A DNA stretch of 64,000 nucleotides from NCBI RefSeq assembly GCF_042655385.1, contig NZ_JBHSMA010000005.1:248001-312000 (forward strand), written 5' to 3'. A program made the position numbers and the translations under genes. Below are positions 35,690 through 44,800 of this stretch, piece after piece (the stretch's first letter is position 1; the number at the start of each line of letters is the position of its first letter). The DNA is from Larkinella bovis. Lineage in GTDB: Bacteria > Bacteroidota > Bacteroidia > Cytophagales > Spirosomataceae. The notes under the pieces are model-generated. The model was not told the origin of the DNA. It saw only the letters and a program-made list of their open reading frames with translations, and did no database searches.

Positions 35690-35726
35690 CCCCGCTTTGG
35701 CAATAAAGCGGGGTTTCTGTTTTTTA
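35690..35726 (+). terminator. intrinsic terminator upstream of the M28 peptidase gene
   Basis: A 9-bp perfect stem CCCCGCTTT/AAAGCGGGG (35690-35698 with 35705-35713) and a T-rich tail TTTCTGTTTTTT end the lpdA transcript. It lies 19 bases before the peptidase start. Confidence 0.8.
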
Positions 35727-35744
35727 GTATATCCCCCGTATGCT

Positions 35745-37106
35745 ATGAAAAAACTGCTACTCCTCTTTTGCCTCTTTACGACAGGAGCCTACGCTCAGTC
35801 AACCGATTCGGTAACGATTCGCAAGATTTATAACGAGATTCTGACCAACAGCCCGTCGTACGAATGGCTGCGGCAGCTGACCAAGCAGATTGGGCCGCGA
35901 CTGAGTGGCTCGAGCGGGGCGCAGAAAGCCGTCGACTGGTCGAAGCAGTTGATGGAGAAAGAGGGGTTCGATCGGGTGTTTTTACAGGAGGTGATGGTGC
36001 CGCACTGGGTGCGCGGGGCCAGGGAAGTCGCTTACATTCAGAACGGAAAACAAAAAATAACCGTGCCGATTGCCGCGTTGGGCGGTTCAATCGCAACATC
36101 TCCGAAAGGAATTGAAGCCCCGGTGATTGAAGTGAAAAATTTTCAGGAACTGCGGGAGTTGGGGGCGGAAAAAGTAAAAGGCAAGATCGTTTTTTACAAC
36201 CGGCCAATGGACCCCACTAAACTGAACACCTTTGAAGCCTATGCCGGGGCCGTCGATCAGCGGGGGAACGGCGCGACGGAAGCCGCCAAACTCGGTGCCG
36301 TGGGGGCCCTTGTTCGTTCGATGACGACCGCGATGGACGATAACCCGCATACCGGCAGCATGCGGTATGCAACCGGAGTGCCCCTGATTCCGATGGCCGC
36401 CATCAGCACGAATGGCGCCGAATTGCTTAGCAAATCGTTGAAAGAAACCCCCGGCCTGACGTTTTACTTCAAACAGAATTGCGAAACGCTGCCCGATGCC
36501 AAATCCTACAATGTCGTGGGGGAGATTAGAGGATCGGAAAAACCGGATGAGATTATTGTGGTGGGCGGTCATCTCGATTCCTGGGATCTGGCCGAGGGCG
36601 CACACGATGACGGTTCGGGTTGCGTGCAGTCCATAGAGGTGTTGCGGGCCTTCAAGGCGTTGGGTATTAAACCGAAGCGCACGATTCGGGCGGTGATGTT
36701 CATGAACGAGGAAAACGGCTTGCGCGGAGGCATCGGGTATGCCGATTACGCCAAAAAGAACAACGAAAAGCACCTGGCCGCCGTCGAGTCGGACAATGGC
36801 GGTTTTACGCCCCGTGGTTTTGGGATTGTCGGCACACCGGAACAGCGGGCTAACATTATGGCCTGGAAACCACTGCTGGCTCCGTACGGGTTGCACGAAA
36901 TTGGCGCGGGTTCGGGCGGGGCGGATATTGGCCCACTGGCGCAGCAGGGCGTCGTGCTGCTGGGCTTTAAACCGGATCCACAACGGTATTTCGATTACCA
37001 CCATACGGGCATCGACCGCTTCGAAACGGTCAACAAGCGCGAACTCGAACTGGGAGCTGCATCAATGGCCGCGCTGATTTACTTGCTGGATAAATATGGG
37101 TTGTAA
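35745..37106 (+). CDS. secreted M28-family zinc metallopeptidase with PA domain
   Basis: The 453-residue protein has a signal peptide (MKKLLLLFCLFTTGAYA), a protease-associated domain near residues 90-245 inserted in the catalytic fold, and M28 zinc ligands: GGHLDSWDLAEGAHDDGSGC with His and Asp, the catalytic pair NEENGLRGG (Glu, Glu), ESDNGGF with Asp, and YHHTGIDRFETV with the last His. It is probably an aminopeptidase or dipeptidase acting in the periplasm. I use the ATG at 35745 since the longer frame would run into the terminator and would not give a signal peptide. It converges with the GHL6-like gene, with an inverted repeat in between. Substrate unknown. Confidence 0.88.
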   Translation: MKKLLLLFCLFTTGAYAQSTDSVTIRKIYNEILTNSPSYEWLRQLTKQIGPRLSGSSGAQKAVDWSKQLMEKEGFDRVFLQEVMVPHWVRGAREVAYIQNGKQKITVPIAALGGSIATSPKGIEAPVIEVKNFQELRELGAEKVKGKIVFYNRPMDPTKLNTFEAYAGAVDQRGNGATEAAKLGAVGALVRSMTTAMDDNPHTGSMRYATGVPLIPMAAISTNGAELLSKSLKETPGLTFYFKQNCETLPDAKSYNVVGEIRGSEKPDEIIVVGGHLDSWDLAEGAHDDGSGCVQSIEVLRAFKALGIKPKRTIRAVMFMNEENGLRGGIGYADYAKKNNEKHLAAVESDNGGFTPRGFGIVGTPEQRANIMAWKPLLAPYGLHEIGAGSGGADIGPLAQQGVVLLGFKPDPQRYFDYHHTGIDRFETVNKRELELGAASMAALIYLLDKYGL

Positions 37107-37114
37107 AAGGGTAT

Positions 37115-37187
37115 TACACAGGGTTAATCAGAGTGAACCAGAGTAAATCTCTGATAACCTCTGATGTTCCCTGATTAACCCTGTGTA
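37115..37187. repeat. long inverted repeat related to that at 9479-9561
   Basis: TACACAGGGTTAATCAG (37115-37131) pairs perfectly with 37171-37187. An inner CTCTGATAACC (37149-37159) offers a second partner, as in the related element at 9479-9561, with which it shares GATGTTC and the right arm. It lies between two convergent genes and may be a bidirectional terminator. Confidence 0.65.
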
Positions 37188-37191
37188 CTAA

Positions 37192-39357
37192 TCAAGCTAA
37201 GTCCAGCGCCACAATCTCGTGGTCGAGAATCCGGGGGACCGTTACCGTTACTTTCCCGTTTTTCAATTCATACGTCGGTTTTCCGTCACTCATCAGGAGT
37301 TTGACGCCTTTCACGCTGGTACCCGCCGGAACCGGTACGCTTACCTGCGCTTCAACCGGAATCAGTTCCCGAAAAGGGCCTTTCATCATCATCGGATTGG
37401 TGAGATTGACCAGATGGACCGTCAGGGAGTTCGCTTGCCGCCAGACCGTTATGTCAATGACGCCGGGGCCGCTGACGGTGGTAACGGGTTCTTCGTCGAG
37501 CGCCCACTGAATAACGTTGCCCAAAAGCTGGCAATGGTCCGTATTCATAAGCTGCCAGAACGACCGGTCGAGGTCGCCGGGAATATAGGCAACCCGCCCT
37601 TTGCCCACCTGTCGCAGATACAACTCCCGGGTATCGGTTTCGGCCACGCGCGGGTACACGTCTTCCATCGGCAGATCAGGATACGTGGGGATGAGGGTAA
37701 TCGGGCTGGGAAACGAAGCGGTGGGTTTGACCTGAACTTTGTAAATCGAATTAATAATGCGGGGGGTGCCGTCCAGTTCCTTCAGAATCAGTTGCGACTG
37801 GCTGTTTCGGGCATCGTGCCGCAGGTGCAGGTAACTATTTCGCATCGGACCTTCCACCTTCTGATCGTACGAGACGCCAAACAAACCGGCCAGTCCGAAG
37901 TCGGGCCGCTGCTGACCTTCTTCGTTGTACAGCGAGGTTTCGAAGGTCGCCACCAGACTACCGCCGTTGTTGACAAACGCCCGCAATTGCTGGCATTGCG
38001 TGTCCGACAGGGCGGCAATATTGGGCAGGATCAGCAGCTTGAAGCGCTTCAGATCGTCGGGCGTCAGCAGCCGGTCGTTGACCATATCGAACGGAATACG
38101 GTTTTCCACCAGCGCGTGGTACATGCCATCGAGGTGGTCGCCGGTTTTCTGCTGCCAGGGTTTTCCGCCGTAGTTGCGGTCGGTTTGCTCCGAATAAACG
38201 ACACCAACCCGCGCCATCGGGGCGGTATTTCGCAGGTAGGGTTCATTTTTGTAATACCGTTCGTACAGGCTGGCAACGGCTTCCATCCAGCGTTTGTCGT
38301 AGATGTCGGCCCCGAATTTGACGAAACACGGACGCATCCCGTTGGCGGTTCCTTCGGCCACCCAAATCCGGATTTCGGCGTCGCTCTGGACCGAGTCTTT
38401 CCAGCGAAACTCTTCCTCAATGCCTACGCTGAAAATCCCGATAAGCGGTTTTAGCCCGAGCGTTGACCGGAGTTCTTTGGCCCCTTTTCCGTTTGCCCAG
38501 GGTGGCATCAGCCCGCGCCGGGCCTGCTGATCGGCAAAAAAGAGGTCGGCTTCCCGGCCGGTGATGACTTTGTCCGGGAAACCGTTGGGAATGAAGCGGG
38601 CCGTCGGTTTTTGCCGGCGGATTTCAGCATCCCAAACCGCCCAGAGTTCGCGTAGACGTTTCATCCGCCAGTCGGCCCATTTCCGGTACGTGAGGTCCAG
38701 TTTATCCGCTTTCCGGGGCAAGTCCAGCCCGGAGGCTGCCCGGAAATTCCGGACGCAGTGTTCGCAGTAGCAAATGTCGTGACCGGCCCAGCGGTTCGAG
38801 AAAATGCCCTCCGGCTGGAACTGTTGCATGATTTCGCGGGTCACCTGGGTCATGAACTCAAAGTTATACGGACCCAGGGCGCAGGTGACCCATAAATCGG
38901 GATTCGCCCAGTGACGGCGTTTTTGGCCGTCGGCCGTTACCGCAATCCAGTCGGGATGAGCCTCGTAGACGTTCTGCCGGGCCGCGTGCGGATCGGTGCG
39001 GAGCATGATTTTCATGTCCAGTTTCTTGCAGCCTTCTACCAGATACCCCAGCGTGTTGGAATTACCCATAAAATCGCTCCGGTGGTGCAGTGGAACCTGG
39101 GTTGGATAAAAGGCCACGACGCCCCCCGCACTGAGCAGCGCGCCGGTGGCGTGAATGCGTTTGAAATAATGGAGCCAGAAATCCGGGTCGTAATGGCCGG
39201 GGTCGCGTTCCACGAAAGCCAGCTGCGCCCATCGCATCGGACCATCGAGCCAGAACGTTTCGGCGGTTTTTACCGGGCCGGACAGGGCGGCTGGCCCGAA
39301 AAGCGTAGAGGCACCGCCCAGCAGGGCCGTGGTTTTGATGAAATCTCTGCGTTCCAT
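37192..39357 (-). CDS. Tat-exported GHL6-like putative glycoside hydrolase
   Basis: The 721-residue protein begins with a twin-arginine signal (MERRDFIKTTALLGGASTLF) and so should be folded before export to the periplasm. The region about 60-330 resembles the hypothetical glycosyl hydrolase 6 (GHL6) barrel: ATGALLSAGGVVAFYPTQVP, MKIMLRTDPHAARQNVYEAH, then GIFSNRWAGHDICYCEHCVR with several Cys, then PNGFPDK. Residues about 360-560 look like the beta-galactosidase trimerisation (amidotransferase-like) domain, with RVGVVYSEQTDRNYGG and LRAFVNNGGSLVATFE; a beta-sandwich completes it. No active acids can be named with confidence. It stands alone without susCD. The likely role is hydrolysis of a glycan or glycoside; substrate is unknown. 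Confidence 0.72.
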   Translation of the reverse strand: MERRDFIKTTALLGGASTLFGPAALSGPVKTAETFWLDGPMRWAQLAFVERDPGHYDPDFWLHYFKRIHATGALLSAGGVVAFYPTQVPLHHRSDFMGNSNTLGYLVEGCKKLDMKIMLRTDPHAARQNVYEAHPDWIAVTADGQKRRHWANPDLWVTCALGPYNFEFMTQVTREIMQQFQPEGIFSNRWAGHDICYCEHCVRNFRAASGLDLPRKADKLDLTYRKWADWRMKRLRELWAVWDAEIRRQKPTARFIPNGFPDKVITGREADLFFADQQARRGLMPPWANGKGAKELRSTLGLKPLIGIFSVGIEEEFRWKDSVQSDAEIRIWVAEGTANGMRPCFVKFGADIYDKRWMEAVASLYERYYKNEPYLRNTAPMARVGVVYSEQTDRNYGGKPWQQKTGDHLDGMYHALVENRIPFDMVNDRLLTPDDLKRFKLLILPNIAALSDTQCQQLRAFVNNGGSLVATFETSLYNEEGQQRPDFGLAGLFGVSYDQKVEGPMRNSYLHLRHDARNSQSQLILKELDGTPRIINSIYKVQVKPTASFPSPITLIPTYPDLPMEDVYPRVAETDTRELYLRQVGKGRVAYIPGDLDRSFWQLMNTDHCQLLGNVIQWALDEEPVTTVSGPGVIDITVWRQANSLTVHLVNLTNPMMMKGPFRELIPVEAQVSVPVPAGTSVKGVKLLMSDGKPTYELKNGKVTVTVPRILDHEIVALDLA

Positions 39358-39435
39358 ACGTCCGCGTCAAGGGTTTAGGCTGATACGGAAATATAGTGCA
39401 ATTTTTTATTTATTAAGTTGAATAAAGTTAAGTTG

Positions 39436-39516
39436 TTTCGCGGAGTTAAGCGGAGTAAATCAGCGGTTATCAGAGGCTCCGCTTAACTCTTTTGATCTCC
39501 GCTTAACTCCGCGAAA
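39436..39516. repeat. 20-bp perfect inverted repeat with duplicate right arm
   Basis: TTTCGCGGAGTTAAGCGGAG (39436-39455) pairs perfectly with 39497-39516, and its part GAGTTAAGCGGAG (39443-39455) also pairs with CTCCGCTTAACTC at 39477-39489. It lies between the GHL6-like gene and the MazG-like gene, with the same tripartite arm layout as the elements at 9479 and 37115. Confidence 0.65.
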
Positions 39517-39522
39517 TAACGT

Positions 39523-39849
39523 TCACTTTAATTTCTCATTATCCCGATGCCGTGTCGAGTCGCGGATGTTTTTTTTCTCCATATTTTTCTGGAAAGCCGC
39601 CGTCAGATCAATACCGGTCTGGTTGGCCAGGCAGATCAGCACCCAGAGGACATCGGCCATTTCGTCGCCCAGGTCTTTGTGCTTATCGGATTCTTTTTCC
39701 GACTGTTCGCCGTACCGCCGGGCGATGATCCGGGCTACTTCGCCGACTTCCTCGGTCAGCATCGCCATGTTGGTCAATTCGTTGAAATACCGGACGCCGA
39801 CGGTTTTGATCCATCCATCGACCGTATCCTGGGCTTCGCGTAAGGTCAT
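39523..39849 (-). CDS. MazG-like nucleotide pyrophosphohydrolase
   Basis: The 108-residue protein is a single all-helical MazG-type domain. The metal-binding acidic residues are visible: EEVGE near residue 31 and DEMADVLWVL near 62, the ExxE(12-28)ExxD pattern of the superfamily. It hydrolyses nucleoside triphosphates or related nucleotides to the monophosphate and pyrophosphate, probably cleaning the pool of noncanonical forms. I take the ATG at 39849; a GTG six codons upstream is also possible. The gene is in the same direction as the GHL6-like gene but separated by the inverted repeat. The ECF sigma gene starts divergently 217 bases away. Confidence 0.85.
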   Translation of the reverse strand: MTLREAQDTVDGWIKTVGVRYFNELTNMAMLTEEVGEVARIIARRYGEQSEKESDKHKDLGDEMADVLWVLICLANQTGIDLTAAFQKNMEKKNIRDSTRHRDNEKLK

Positions 39850-40044
39850 ATCAGAGACACCGGCCACAGCCGGAGGCTATGGCTGCGGTTTTTGAGTAGT
39901 AGGTGAAAAACCGGTTTTCGCTAGGCGCAAAACTAGGCCATTTGCCGGTTTTGACCAATACCAGCCCCCGGGATTTGCGGCCTGGACGAGTGGCACCCGC
40001 ATCAAATTAATCGGTAAATAGTACCAGTTTTTGTAGGAATCGGT

Positions 40045-40052
40045 TAAGTTTG
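40045..40052 (+). promoter_or_regulatory. probable -7 box of the module A sigma factor gene
   Basis: TAAGTTTG matches TAnnTTTG exactly, 14 bases before the ATG at 40067; a short leader is implied. No clear -33 box at the usual spacing. Confidence 0.4.
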
Positions 40053-40066
40053 TTGCCAATCTCCGT

Positions 40067-40696
40067 ATGGATGACGTGACTGACCCGCCGATGAACGCCC
40101 GACCCGATCCTGCCAACGACATGATGCTCTGGAATGCTTTCCGGGAAGGCAGTGAGACGGCGTTTGCCGCTTTGTATTCGGCGCATTACCGGCATCTGAT
40201 GAATTACGGTCGGCGGTTTGGGGCCGATACGACGACCGCCGAAGACGCCATTCACGACGTTTTTATCGATCTCTGGAATTACCGCCGGACGCTCATCCAA
40301 CCGCAATCGGTGCAGTCGTATCTCCTGAAAGCGTTCCGCAACCGGCTGGTGAAGCAACTCAGCGAGCGGCAGCGCCGGTTTGCCGAAGCCGACGGGGAGG
40401 AGCCGTTTGGCCTTTTGTCGCCGGAACCCTCGGCCGAAGACCGGCTGGTGGAGGAACGGCTCAATCAGGAGCAGTACGAACAGATGGAACGGGCCTTCAA
40501 AACCTTGTCGCCCCGCCAGCGGGAAGTGTTGTACCTTCGTTACTTTACGGATTTAAGCTACGACGACATTTGCGCCGTGATGGGCATTACCTACAATACG
40601 GCCCGGACGCAGCTCTATCAGGCGCTGACTGCCCTGCGCAAACGACTGGAGTCCAACTGGCCAGTTTTACTGCTTCTGCTCCGGTTGTTTGACTAG
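40067..40696 (+). CDS. ECF RNA polymerase sigma factor, module A
   Basis: The 209-residue protein has sigma region 2 (FAALYSAHYRHLMNYGRRFG then AEDAIHDVFIDLWNYR) and region 4 (LSPRQREVLYLRYFTDLSYD, then DICAVMGITYNTARTQLYQA) with a linker of about 60 residues and no extra domain. It fits the FecI-like Bacteroidota group that pairs with FecR-type anti-sigma proteins and SusC/FecA receptors. It should be held inactive by the FecR-like protein encoded 96 bases downstream and released when the SusC transporter binds its ligand. The promoter box lies directly upstream. It heads the module of sigma, FecR, SusC and SusD genes, all plus strand. Confidence 0.92.
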   Translation: MDDVTDPPMNARPDPANDMMLWNAFREGSETAFAALYSAHYRHLMNYGRRFGADTTTAEDAIHDVFIDLWNYRRTLIQPQSVQSYLLKAFRNRLVKQLSERQRRFAEADGEEPFGLLSPEPSAEDRLVEERLNQEQYEQMERAFKTLSPRQREVLYLRYFTDLSYDDICAVMGITYNTARTQLYQALTALRKRLESNWPVLLLLLRLFD

Positions 40697-40792
40697 TGCG
40701 CAATATTTCCGAAAAAACCACAAATTTTTCCTTTCTTCTTACTACAAACGGCGAGGTTTCAACTCTTACGGGTAATTGACTCGTTACCCGGC

Positions 40793-41812
40793 ATGAAACC
40801 GCAGGATTATTACGCTACGCTCGACGCCATGGGCCTCGCCCGCGAACCCGACTTTCGGTTGTGGGTTCGCCAGCCGACGCTGGCACGGAACCAGTTCTGG
40901 GAATCGTTTAAGGCACTTTATCCGACGCAACAAGCGATTGTTGAAGAGGCTCGTTTGCTGGTTTCCGGCTTGGATGCCACCTGGACAGACATTCCGGAGC
41001 CGGAGGTACAGGCTTCTTTTCAACGCCTTCGGCAGAAACAGCTGGACCAGCAACCGAAGTCGTGGCAGGTCTGGTTCGGACCGGTTTTGTTCCGCTATGC
41101 TGCTGCCGTAGCCGTTCTCCTGCTGGCGGGTTTGGGATGGTGGTATACCAATCGGGCTGCTCCTTCCATTACGTACCAAACGGCGTACGGTGAAATTCGG
41201 ACGGTTACACTGCCGGATGGCTCGGTGGTGACGCTGAACGCCAATTCGCGGCTGGAAGTGGCGGCCGACTGGCAAACCGTAGGGCGTCGGGAGGTCCTGC
41301 TGAAGGGAGAAGCGTTTTTCGACGTCACCAAAAAACCGCTCTCGTCGGGCGATCGAATGCCGTTTGTCGTGCATACCGGGGCTGCCGACGTAGTGGTTCT
41401 GGGTACCCGGTTTAATGTGAACACCCGCCGGAGCCGGATGCAGGTGGTGTTGCAGGAAGGAAAGGTCAGGGTCTATCTCGGCCGGCAACCGGATCTGATG
41501 CTGCAACCCGGCGATCTGGTGGAAACCACGGAGGGGCAACCCGCTATCCGCCGGACGCGGGTGGATGCCGACCGCTACGTAGCCTGGCGGGATAACCTGC
41601 TGGTGATGGACGACGAACCTCTTCAGGAAATTTTCCAGCGGATGCAGGATCAGTACGGACTGACGGTTTCCACTGCCGACCAACGCCTGTTGACCGAACG
41701 GTTTTCTGGTACGGTACCGGCCGACAAACCAAACCTATTGTTGCGACTGATTGCCGAAACCTTCCGGTTACGAATCAATCAAGAAAAAAATCAGATTGTC
41801 TTATCCAACTAA
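40793..41812 (+). CDS. FecR-family anti-sigma regulator, module A
   Basis: The 339-residue protein has a cytoplasmic N-terminal domain of about 95 residues that should bind the sigma factor, one membrane helix (RYAAAVAVLLLAGLGWWYTN, near 102-121), then a periplasmic FecR domain (VTLPDGSVVTLNANSRLEVA, GEAFFDVTKKP) and a C-terminal DUF4974/STN-contacting domain (LQEIFQRMQDQYGLTVS). It transmits the signal from the STN domain of the outer-membrane SusC to the ECF sigma factor by regulated proteolysis or conformational change in known relatives. The SusC gene begins 4 bases after its stop, so they are translationally close. Confidence 0.92.
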   Translation: MKPQDYYATLDAMGLAREPDFRLWVRQPTLARNQFWESFKALYPTQQAIVEEARLLVSGLDATWTDIPEPEVQASFQRLRQKQLDQQPKSWQVWFGPVLFRYAAAVAVLLLAGLGWWYTNRAAPSITYQTAYGEIRTVTLPDGSVVTLNANSRLEVAADWQTVGRREVLLKGEAFFDVTKKPLSSGDRMPFVVHTGAADVVVLGTRFNVNTRRSRMQVVLQEGKVRVYLGRQPDLMLQPGDLVETTEGQPAIRRTRVDADRYVAWRDNLLVMDDEPLQEIFQRMQDQYGLTVSTADQRLLTERFSGTVPADKPNLLLRLIAETFRLRINQEKNQIVLSN

Positions 41813-41816
41813 CACA

Positions 41817-44800
41817 ATGAAGAATCCCTTACCAACTATGATTCGATTGGCGATTCTGGGCGTGTGGTGTCTGACAACCACCGCCGAAGCGCAAATGCTG
41901 GCATCGTCTGCCACTCCTCAACAACCTCGTTGGTCGCAGGAGTTTTCCCGGACGACCCGTACGGGCAGCCCTGCTGCCCGCGCCCTGACCGATGTGCTGC
42001 GTGACCTGGAGCGGAAATACGGGGTGAAGTTTGCGTTCCAGCGCAAAATCCTGCGCGACAAAACCGTGAGTCTGCCCTTGCCCAACTCGGCCGATCGGGA
42101 AGCTGTTTTGAACGCGGTTCTAAAACCGAACAAACTGACCTTCCGTAAGGTCGATGATCTCTACTATGTCATCGTTGAAGCGGATCAGGAAACGAGTCGC
42201 ATCACACCGGCAGTGGCGCCGATGGATGACACTCAATGGGTGCAAACCCGGATCAATGCTGTCGCGGACGAACGGCTGGCGAATGCCGGTCCGGCGCTGC
42301 TGGCGCTGCGGCAACCAATGGAAATTGCCGTGCAGGAACGCCGGATTTCGGGGCGGGTAACGGCGGAAGAAAACGGAGAAGGCTTACCGGGGGTGAGCGT
42401 TGCCCTGAAAAATACAACCCGCGGAACCACCACCGATGCATCGGGTAATTACACGCTTTCGGTGCCGAACGAAGGCGGGACGCTGGTATTCAGCTTCATT
42501 GGGTACGTCACGCAGGAGGTGCCGGTTGGCAGCCAGTCGTCGGTAAATATTTCGCTGAAACAATCCGACCAGACGCTAAACGAAGTTGTCGTAGTTGGTT
42601 ACGGAACCCAGCAGAAGCGCGACGTAACCGGTTCTATCTCGTCAATCAGTACTAAAACGATTAAAGATCAGCCGGTTCCGAACATTGTGGAAGGGCTGAC
42701 GGGGCGCTTGCCGGGCGTTTTGATTCAGCAAAATACCGGGGCGCCGGGCAATAGCCCGTCCATCAAAATCCGGGGGCTGGGTTCCATCAGCGCGGGCAAC
42801 GGTCCGCTGGTGGTAATCGACGGACAGCCGCTGAACTCGGGCGATCTGGCCAACGGCGGTGGATTGAACCTGCTGAATCCGAACGACATTGAAAATATCG
42901 ATATTCTCAAAGATGCCTCGGCGACGGCCATTTACGGGTCTCGCGGAGCCAATGGGGTGGTGGTCGTGACGACCAAACGCGGGAAATCCGGACAGTCTCG
43001 CCTGAATTTTGATTACTATACCGGTGTTCAGCAGATCACGAAGAAGATGGACATTCTGGACTCCCAGCAATACGCGGAATTCGTAAAAGAAGCGTTTAAC
43101 AACGCGTACCTTGAACGGGTTGCCGGTGCAAAAATTAGCGATCCGAATAGCGTCCGTCCGGCTGGTCAGCGGTATCGGTATCCGCGCGGCGAATTTGCGG
43201 GGGTGGATTTTGATAATCCGGCGAACCTGGAGACCTATAAGTATCAGGACATGATTTTCCAGAATGCGCCCATGAGCAACTACCAGTTATCCGCTGCGGG
43301 TGGTAGCGAGAAGGTACAGTACATGGTGTCCGGAAATTACCTGAAGCAAAACGGGGTTGTCAAACGTTCCGGTATTGATCGCTATACGGTTCGGACCAAC
43401 ATTGATGCACAAATGACTTCCTATCTAAAAATGGGGGTTAGCCTGAGTCCGTCATTTTCGGTAGAAAACCGGGTAAATACCGATGGACACTGGGCCGATA
43501 ACGGAATCATCAATGCCGCCCTGAGTTTGCCGCCGTTTATCCCAATCTATCAGCCGGGAACGTCAGTGTATAACTCCATGTCGTATTACGCGGCACCTTA
43601 TGATTGGGGTGGTATTACCAATCCGGTTGCCAATATTTATGAGATTGATAACAAACTACGTACGACGCGCCTGTTGGGGAATGCTTACGCGGAAATAAAA
43701 CTGCCCTTTGGCGTTTTATACCGGGGAACCATCGGCGGAGATGTTCGGCAAATGCGGCAGAATTACTATAGAACTTCAGCATTACCGCTGAATCAGTTGT
43801 TGCCGCCAACGGCGAATGCTGCCTACGCGGAATCCGTGCAGGAATTGAACTGGGTGACGAACCATACCTTAAACTACCAGAAGGAAATTGGCAAGGATCA
43901 CCGGATTGATGTCCTGGTGGGGATGGAAAGTCAGAAAAATGATTTTGAACGCAGCCGGATCGATGCCAATAATTTCCCGAACGATATTGTCCGTACGGTG
44001 AACGCCGGAACGATTATTGGAACGCAAGCGGGCCGGAACATCCGTGATCAGTGGTCGCTGGCTTCGTATTTTGGTCGTGTTTCCTATTCGTTCAAAGATC
44101 GGTATCTGGCCAATGCTTCGTTCCGGCGAGATGGGTCTTCCCGGTTTGGTATCAACAGCCGTTGGGGTACATTCCCATCCGCTTCGGTGGGTTGGCGGAT
44201 CTCGGAAGAGGCATTCCTGAAAGACAACCGGATTATTTCAGAACTGAAACTGAAAGCGAGCTACGGGATTTCGGGGAACAACGCCTTTTCGAGCAATTAT
44301 CCGTCGATCGGTTTGCTAGGAGCTAATAATTATGTGCTGGGTGGTGTGCTGGCAAACGGTCTGGCCGTCAATTCGATCGGAAACGAAAACCTGACCTGGG
44401 AAAAAAGCCGCCAAACCGACATCGGTCTGGAACTGGGCCTGCTCAACAACCGTATTTTCCTGACGATGGATTATTACAAACGGATCACAACCGATTTGCT
44501 GCTGGCGGTGCAGGTGCCAACCCTGACCGGTTTTTCAACGGCGGTTCGGAACATTGGAAAGGTAGAAAATAAGGGGCTGGAAGTGGCGCTGAACACCCGC
44601 AACCTGACCGGTGCCTTTACCTGGACGACGGATTTGAATTTCTCATTTAACCGGAACACCGTGCTGGCACTCGGGCCCACAGGCGACCCGATTCGGAGCG
44701 GATCCGGCGTTGGTGAAACGAACATCACCATGATTGGTCAGCCGCTGGGAAGTTTTTATGGGTATAAGCAACTCGGTGTCTTCCGCGATCAGGCTGACCT

